NCBI RefSeq assembly: GCF_023371205.1
Contig: NZ_JAMCCO010000002.1
Location: 311,501-375,500, forward strand
Length of the DNA stretch: 64,000 bases
DNA from: Parvivirga hydrogeniphila
GTDB lineage: Bacteria; Actinomycetota; Coriobacteriia; Anaerosomatales; Anaerosomataceae
Direction: 5' to 3'
Shown here: positions 61,012 through 64,000 of the stretch, in pieces
Layout of the letters: every line of letters starts with the position of its first letter
Numbering within the stretch: position 1 is the first letter of the stretch
Notes under the pieces: model-generated
Seen by the model: the letters and a program-made list of their open reading frames with translations, nothing else
The model's database searches: none
Told to the model about the DNA's origin: nothing
Program-made: the position numbers and the translations under genes

Positions 61012-61752
61012 CTATCCCGACACGCCCGCTCCGTCAATGCGGTCGCGAAGGCCGGCGAGGTCCGCAAGACGGCCGGCGACCACCGGTTCGTCCCACCCAG
61101 GCTGCGGCGTCTCGCCGTACAGCGACAGCAGTTCCACGGCGACCTGCCAGCGGGCTTCCGGCGTGAGCTGCGGGCGGCGCGCGAGGAACTCGGCCACGAG
61201 CGCGTCTTCCGGCCGAAGCATCGTCACCGGGTCGGGAAGCGCGAGGTCCTCTGCGTCGCGGACGACGACGGTCCCCGCAGCCATGTCCCCGAGCCGCTTG
61301 CCAGACTTCGACAGCAGCGCTGCCACGATGCCGACCGCGTAGTACCCGGGCAGCATGTCGACGATCCGGAGCACGTTGCGGATGACCGAGTCGGTGAAGC
61401 TCACCGGCCCGCCGTCGTCACGGACGACCCTGATACCCACGCGACGTTTGCCTGGCGTGCGACCTCCGCGCAGCACCTCGCCGAAGAGGAAATAGCCCCA
61501 GTAGGTGACGAATGCGGCAGCGAGAGCCGCTCCCAGCACCCACGGCGTGGCGACCGATGCGCCTGCCGCTTCCAGGAGCGACGCGACGAGCACCGTGACG
61601 CCGCCCTCGACGAGCACGATCATGAGAAGCAGCGCTGTGTCGATCACGATCGCGGCTCCGCGCGAGCCGATGCCAGCAAGCTCGTACGAGAACGCCACGG
61701 CCTCGGGGGTCTCGACCAACAGCGTGGACGGGTGTCCCTGCTCGCCCGGCAT
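61012..61752 (-). CDS. RDD-family membrane protein
   Basis: 246 residues with two to three membrane helices. The RDD pattern is clear: IGSRGAAIVIDTALLLMIVL near the N terminus and GRTPGKRRVGIRVVRDDGGPVSFTDSVIRNVLRIVD (in pieces). A C-terminal soluble segment of about 90 residues follows. RDD genes often neighbour spoIIM-like, DUF58 and MoxR genes, as here. Function is not established. Confidence 0.9.
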   Translation of the reverse strand: MPGEQGHPSTLLVETPEAVAFSYELAGIGSRGAAIVIDTALLLMIVLVEGGVTVLVASLLEAAGASVATPWVLGAALAAAFVTYWGYFLFGEVLRGGRTPGKRRVGIRVVRDDGGPVSFTDSVIRNVLRIVDMLPGYYAVGIVAALLSKSGKRLGDMAAGTVVVRDAEDLALPDPVTMLRPEDALVAEFLARRPQLTPEARWQVAVELLSLYGETPQPGWDEPVVAGRLADLAGLRDRIDGAGVSG

Positions 61753-61835
61753 CCTCGCTCCTCACTTCGTGGCCGCAACGCGGCAAAGCCACAACGATGC
61801 TAGCATAGGCGCGTTGTCTGACATGGAGGAGCGGC
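61753..61835. promoter_or_regulatory. Divergent promoters with a shared palindromic -10
   Basis: The perfect palindrome ATGCTAGCAT (61797-61806) offers TAGCAT on both strands between the leftward RDD gene and the rightward SpoIIM-like gene. Only one polymerase could use it at a time. -35 elements are not obvious. Confidence 0.35.
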
Positions 61836-62801
61836 GTGGAGGAGCGCGAGTTCGTCGAGGGGTCGCGCGCGGCGTGGCAGCGGCTCGCCGAGCTGACCGA
61901 GCGAGCGCACGTCCGCGGGGTGGACGCCCTCGATGCGGCCACTCTCAAGCGCATGCACGAGGACTACCGCCGTGCGGCCGCCGATCTCGCGTACGCGCAG
62001 ACGCACTTCGCGGGCTCGCAGTCGGAGCGCGCGCTGAACGCTCTCGTCTCGCAGGCGCACGGCGTGCTGTACGGCAGGAGCCAAGGGCGTCTTTCGCAGG
62101 CGGTGCGGTTCATGGCGGTGGGCTACCCGCGCCTGGTCCGCGAGCACTGGCGCACCGTCGCGCTGTCCGCGCTCCTGCTGTTCGGCTCGGGCGTGCTCGG
62201 AGCGATCATCGCGGCCGTCGACCCGGCGCTCGCGCGGACGCTGCTGCCACAGATGCTCCGCGACGTGCTCGGCGAGAAGGAGTGGTCGGCCCCTTCGGAC
62301 GGGTTCGCGACGATGGCGCCGCTCGTGTCGGCCGCGATCACCACCAACAACATCCAGGTCTCGCTGTACGCGTTCGCGGGCGGTATCACGTTCGGCGCGC
62401 TCACCGCCTACGCGCTCGTGCAGAACGGGCTCATGCTGGGCATCCTCACCGGAGCCATCGGAACGGGCAGGCACGCGCTCGAATTCTGGTCGCTCATCGT
62501 CCCGCACGGCGCGCTGGAGCTGCCCGCGATCGTGCTTGCGGGCGCGTCTGGGCTCACGCTCGCACGCGCGCTCGTCGCGCCGGGCGACCTGCCGCGCGCC
62601 GACGCCCTACGAGCCGCGTCACAGCCGGCCGTCCTGCTCGTCCTCGGCGCGGTGCCGCTGCTTCTCGTGGCGGGCGCGATCGAGGGGTTCTTGACGCCGG
62701 CGCGGCTCGACCCGGCGGCGAAAGTGGCGTTCGGCGGAGCGATGGCGTTCCTTCTCGGGGTCTACGTGCTGCTGCCGGGGCGGGAGCGGCGAGCCCGCTA
62801 G
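61836..62801 (+). CDS. SpoIIM-family (stage II sporulation protein M-like) membrane protein
   Basis: 321 residues from a GTG at 61836 with GGAGGAGCGGC upstream. A cytoplasmic helical N terminus (EFVEGSRAAWQRLAELTERA, DYRRAAADLAYAQTHFAG) is followed by five to six membrane helices, including ITTNNIQVSLYAFAGGITFGAL (in pieces) and SLIVPHGALELPAIVLAGASG (in pieces), which are family marks. Such non-sporulation SpoIIM homologues cluster with RDD, DUF58 and MoxR genes. Its stop shares CTAG with the convergent DUF58 gene. Confidence 0.9.
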   Translation: MEEREFVEGSRAAWQRLAELTERAHVRGVDALDAATLKRMHEDYRRAAADLAYAQTHFAGSQSERALNALVSQAHGVLYGRSQGRLSQAVRFMAVGYPRLVREHWRTVALSALLLFGSGVLGAIIAAVDPALARTLLPQMLRDVLGEKEWSAPSDGFATMAPLVSAAITTNNIQVSLYAFAGGITFGALTAYALVQNGLMLGILTGAIGTGRHALEFWSLIVPHGALELPAIVLAGASGLTLARALVAPGDLPRADALRAASQPAVLLVLGAVPLLLVAGAIEGFLTPARLDPAAKVAFGGAMAFLLGVYVLLPGRERRAR

Positions 62802-64000
62802 AGCTGGCCGCGCGCCTTGACCTCCAAGAAGCGGTTGACCGCGGCCACCGAGAGGTCCTCGGGGTCCACGTCGAGAACGAGCGCGCCGCGTGACGCGAGC
62901 GTGCGCAGCGCCTCGGCCTTGTCGCGCAGCAGGTCCTCGGCGACGGCAGCGGCGAAGGCGTCCTCCGCGGTCGAGATCTCCGCTTTCGCCCGGCTCTCGA
63001 GCGCGCGGTTGCGCTGCGTGGCCACGAGCGCAAGATGCCGTGGCGCAAGCCCCGCCAGGACGCCGATAAGCCGCCTGGACGGCTCCGCTCCCGCGACGTC
63101 GGTGAACAGCACGATGAGCGAGCGCCGAGAGAGGTTCCGCGCCAGGTAGCGGAGCGCGCGCTCGTAGTCGGGCTCCTCCACGCGGGCACGCACGTCGTAG
63201 AGCGCTTCAAGGAGCACCCCGAGATGCCGGCGCCCCTTGCGCGGCGGTACGAACACTTCGACGTCGCGCCCGAAGACGAGCAGTCCCACGTGGTCGCCCA
63301 TCTCGAGCCCGAGGTACGAGAGCAGGAGCGCCGCGTTCACGGCCCGGTCGAGCTTCGTGAGCGCGCCCGCGTTCGCGGCCATCAGGCGCCCGGCGTCGAC
63401 GGCGATGACGAGCGTCTGGCTGCGCTCGGGCTCATACTGGCGCACCATGGGACGCCCTCGCCGGGCGGTGGCCTTCCAGTCGATGTCGCGGTACGGATCG
63501 CCCGGCTGGTACTCGCGGAGCGACTCGAACTCCGTGCCCGACCCGGCCAGCCGTGCCGCTCGGACGCCGATCTCGTGGAGCTTCCCACGGCGAGCGAGAA
63601 GCGCGTACCCGCGCACCGCGGTGATGTCGGGGTACACCGAGCACGGCTGCGCGCACGGAGCCGACTCCTGGCGGAACACGAGCCCGAGCGGCCCGAGCAG
63701 CCGCACGCCGACGTCGCCGAACGAGAACGCCCCACGCGACGGCGGCGTGAAGGCGAAGGCCGCCTCGGCCTCGCCGTACGGCGGCACCTCCAGCGGACCA
63801 GCGAGGCGCTCGCCGGCGAACCCCGGCGGCGGCGTCTCACGCACGAGCATCCGCGCGGAGCGATCGCTTGCGTTGCGCACCACGAGGGTGACGGGGTTCG
63901 CTACGCCGATCGACAGGCGTTCAGGCATCGTGCGCTCGACAGCGATGGCGCCGCGCGGCGGAAGCGAGCGCGCGTCGAAGACCGCGGCGGCCACGCAGCA
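62798..64000 (-). CDS. DUF58/vWA-domain protein, truncated at the window edge
   Basis: At least 398 residues; the frame stays open to the edge. It begins within the family (the usual one or two N-terminal membrane helices are missing), so the true start lies beyond 64000. The DUF58 core GSGTEFESLREYQPGDPYRDIDWKATARRGRPMVRQYEPERSQTL (in pieces) is unmistakable. A von Willebrand A-like fold follows (VIAVDAGRLMA, GDHVGLLVFG, LIVLFTDVAG). These proteins usually act with MoxR-type AAA ATPases, expected next to it outside the window. Confidence 0.9.
   Translation of the reverse strand, partial: CCVAAAVFDARSLPPRGAIAVERTMPERLSIGVANPVTLVVRNASDRSARMLVRETPPPGFAGERLAGPLEVPPYGEAEAAFAFTPPSRGAFSFGDVGVRLLGPLGLVFRQESAPCAQPCSVYPDITAVRGYALLARRGKLHEIGVRAARLAGSGTEFESLREYQPGDPYRDIDWKATARRGRPMVRQYEPERSQTLVIAVDAGRLMAANAGALTKLDRAVNAALLLSYLGLEMGDHVGLLVFGRDVEVFVPPRKGRRHLGVLLEALYDVRARVEEPDYERALRYLARNLSRRSLIVLFTDVAGAEPSRRLIGVLAGLAPRHLALVATQRNRALESRAKAEISTAEDAFAAAVAEDLLRDKAEALRTLASRGALVLDVDPEDLSVAAVNRFLEVKARGQL

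Overview
The window is about 68-70% GC by eye and densely coded, with many 1-11 bp start/stop overlaps and frequent GTG starts. Several signs point to a high-GC, anaerobically respiring Gram-positive (actinobacterial) lineage. There is a surface protein ending in cell-wall-binding type 2 repeats, c-type cytochromes with up to 20 haem sites, a selenocysteine formate dehydrogenase, a CxxxY-type CcmE, and a haem route ending in a radical SAM enzyme. An uncultured or recently cultured Coriobacteriia-like organism (OPB41/Anaerosomatales type) is my best guess; this is inference, as no rRNA lies in the window.

Layout. (1) 1-9.8 kb, minus strand: an exopolysaccharide operon led by a winged-helix/Rossmann regulator, then a two-domain oxidoreductase, an AsnB-like amidotransferase, a flippase, a GT4 glycosyltransferase, a heparinase-like protein and the start of another glycosyltransferase. 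(2) 9.9-14.1 kb: methyltransferase, membrane protein, GtrA/GtrB-type pair and GalU. (3) 14.4-21.9 kb, minus: haem operon hemA-hemC-hemD-tRNA-Ala-small membrane protein-hemB-ahbD-hemL, preceded by a leader with a strong intrinsic terminator and a competing inverted repeat. (4) 22.1-29.1 kb, minus: cytochrome c maturation operon ccmE-F-A-B-C-D, a CcsA/HemX-type protein and an SDR; its promoter region shares sequence blocks with that of hemA. (5) 29-36.7 kb: coaX, a PhoB/PhoR-like two-component pair, a YhaO/YhaN (SbcD/SbcC-like) pair and bioY with a BirA-type operator. (6) 36.8-52.7 kb, minus: Sec-formate dehydrogenase alpha and beta subunits, a hexahaem cytochrome, membrane protein, lipoprotein and NHL protein, then separately promoted genes for a giant YCF48/Ig-like/CWB2 surface protein and a 14-site cytochrome with an FG-GAP propeller inserted. 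(7) 53.1-60.3 kb, minus: cytochrome b, then cytochromes with 7, 13 and 20 haem sites, a TPR protein and an NHL protein. (8) 60.5-64 kb: SlyD-type isomerase and an RDD/SpoIIM/DUF58 group cut by the window edge.

How it fits together. Groups 3 and 4 make haem and attach it to the roughly 60 haem-binding motifs encoded in groups 6 and 7, and their promoters share sequence. The two respiratory operons (6 and 7) each have a TTGACA promoter followed by a CTTGT-N10-ACAAG palindrome and a leader hairpin, which suggests one common regulator. The likely picture is formate oxidation feeding a cytochrome b plus multihaem-cytochrome relay across a Gram-positive envelope, with wall-anchored and polysaccharide components encoded alongside.
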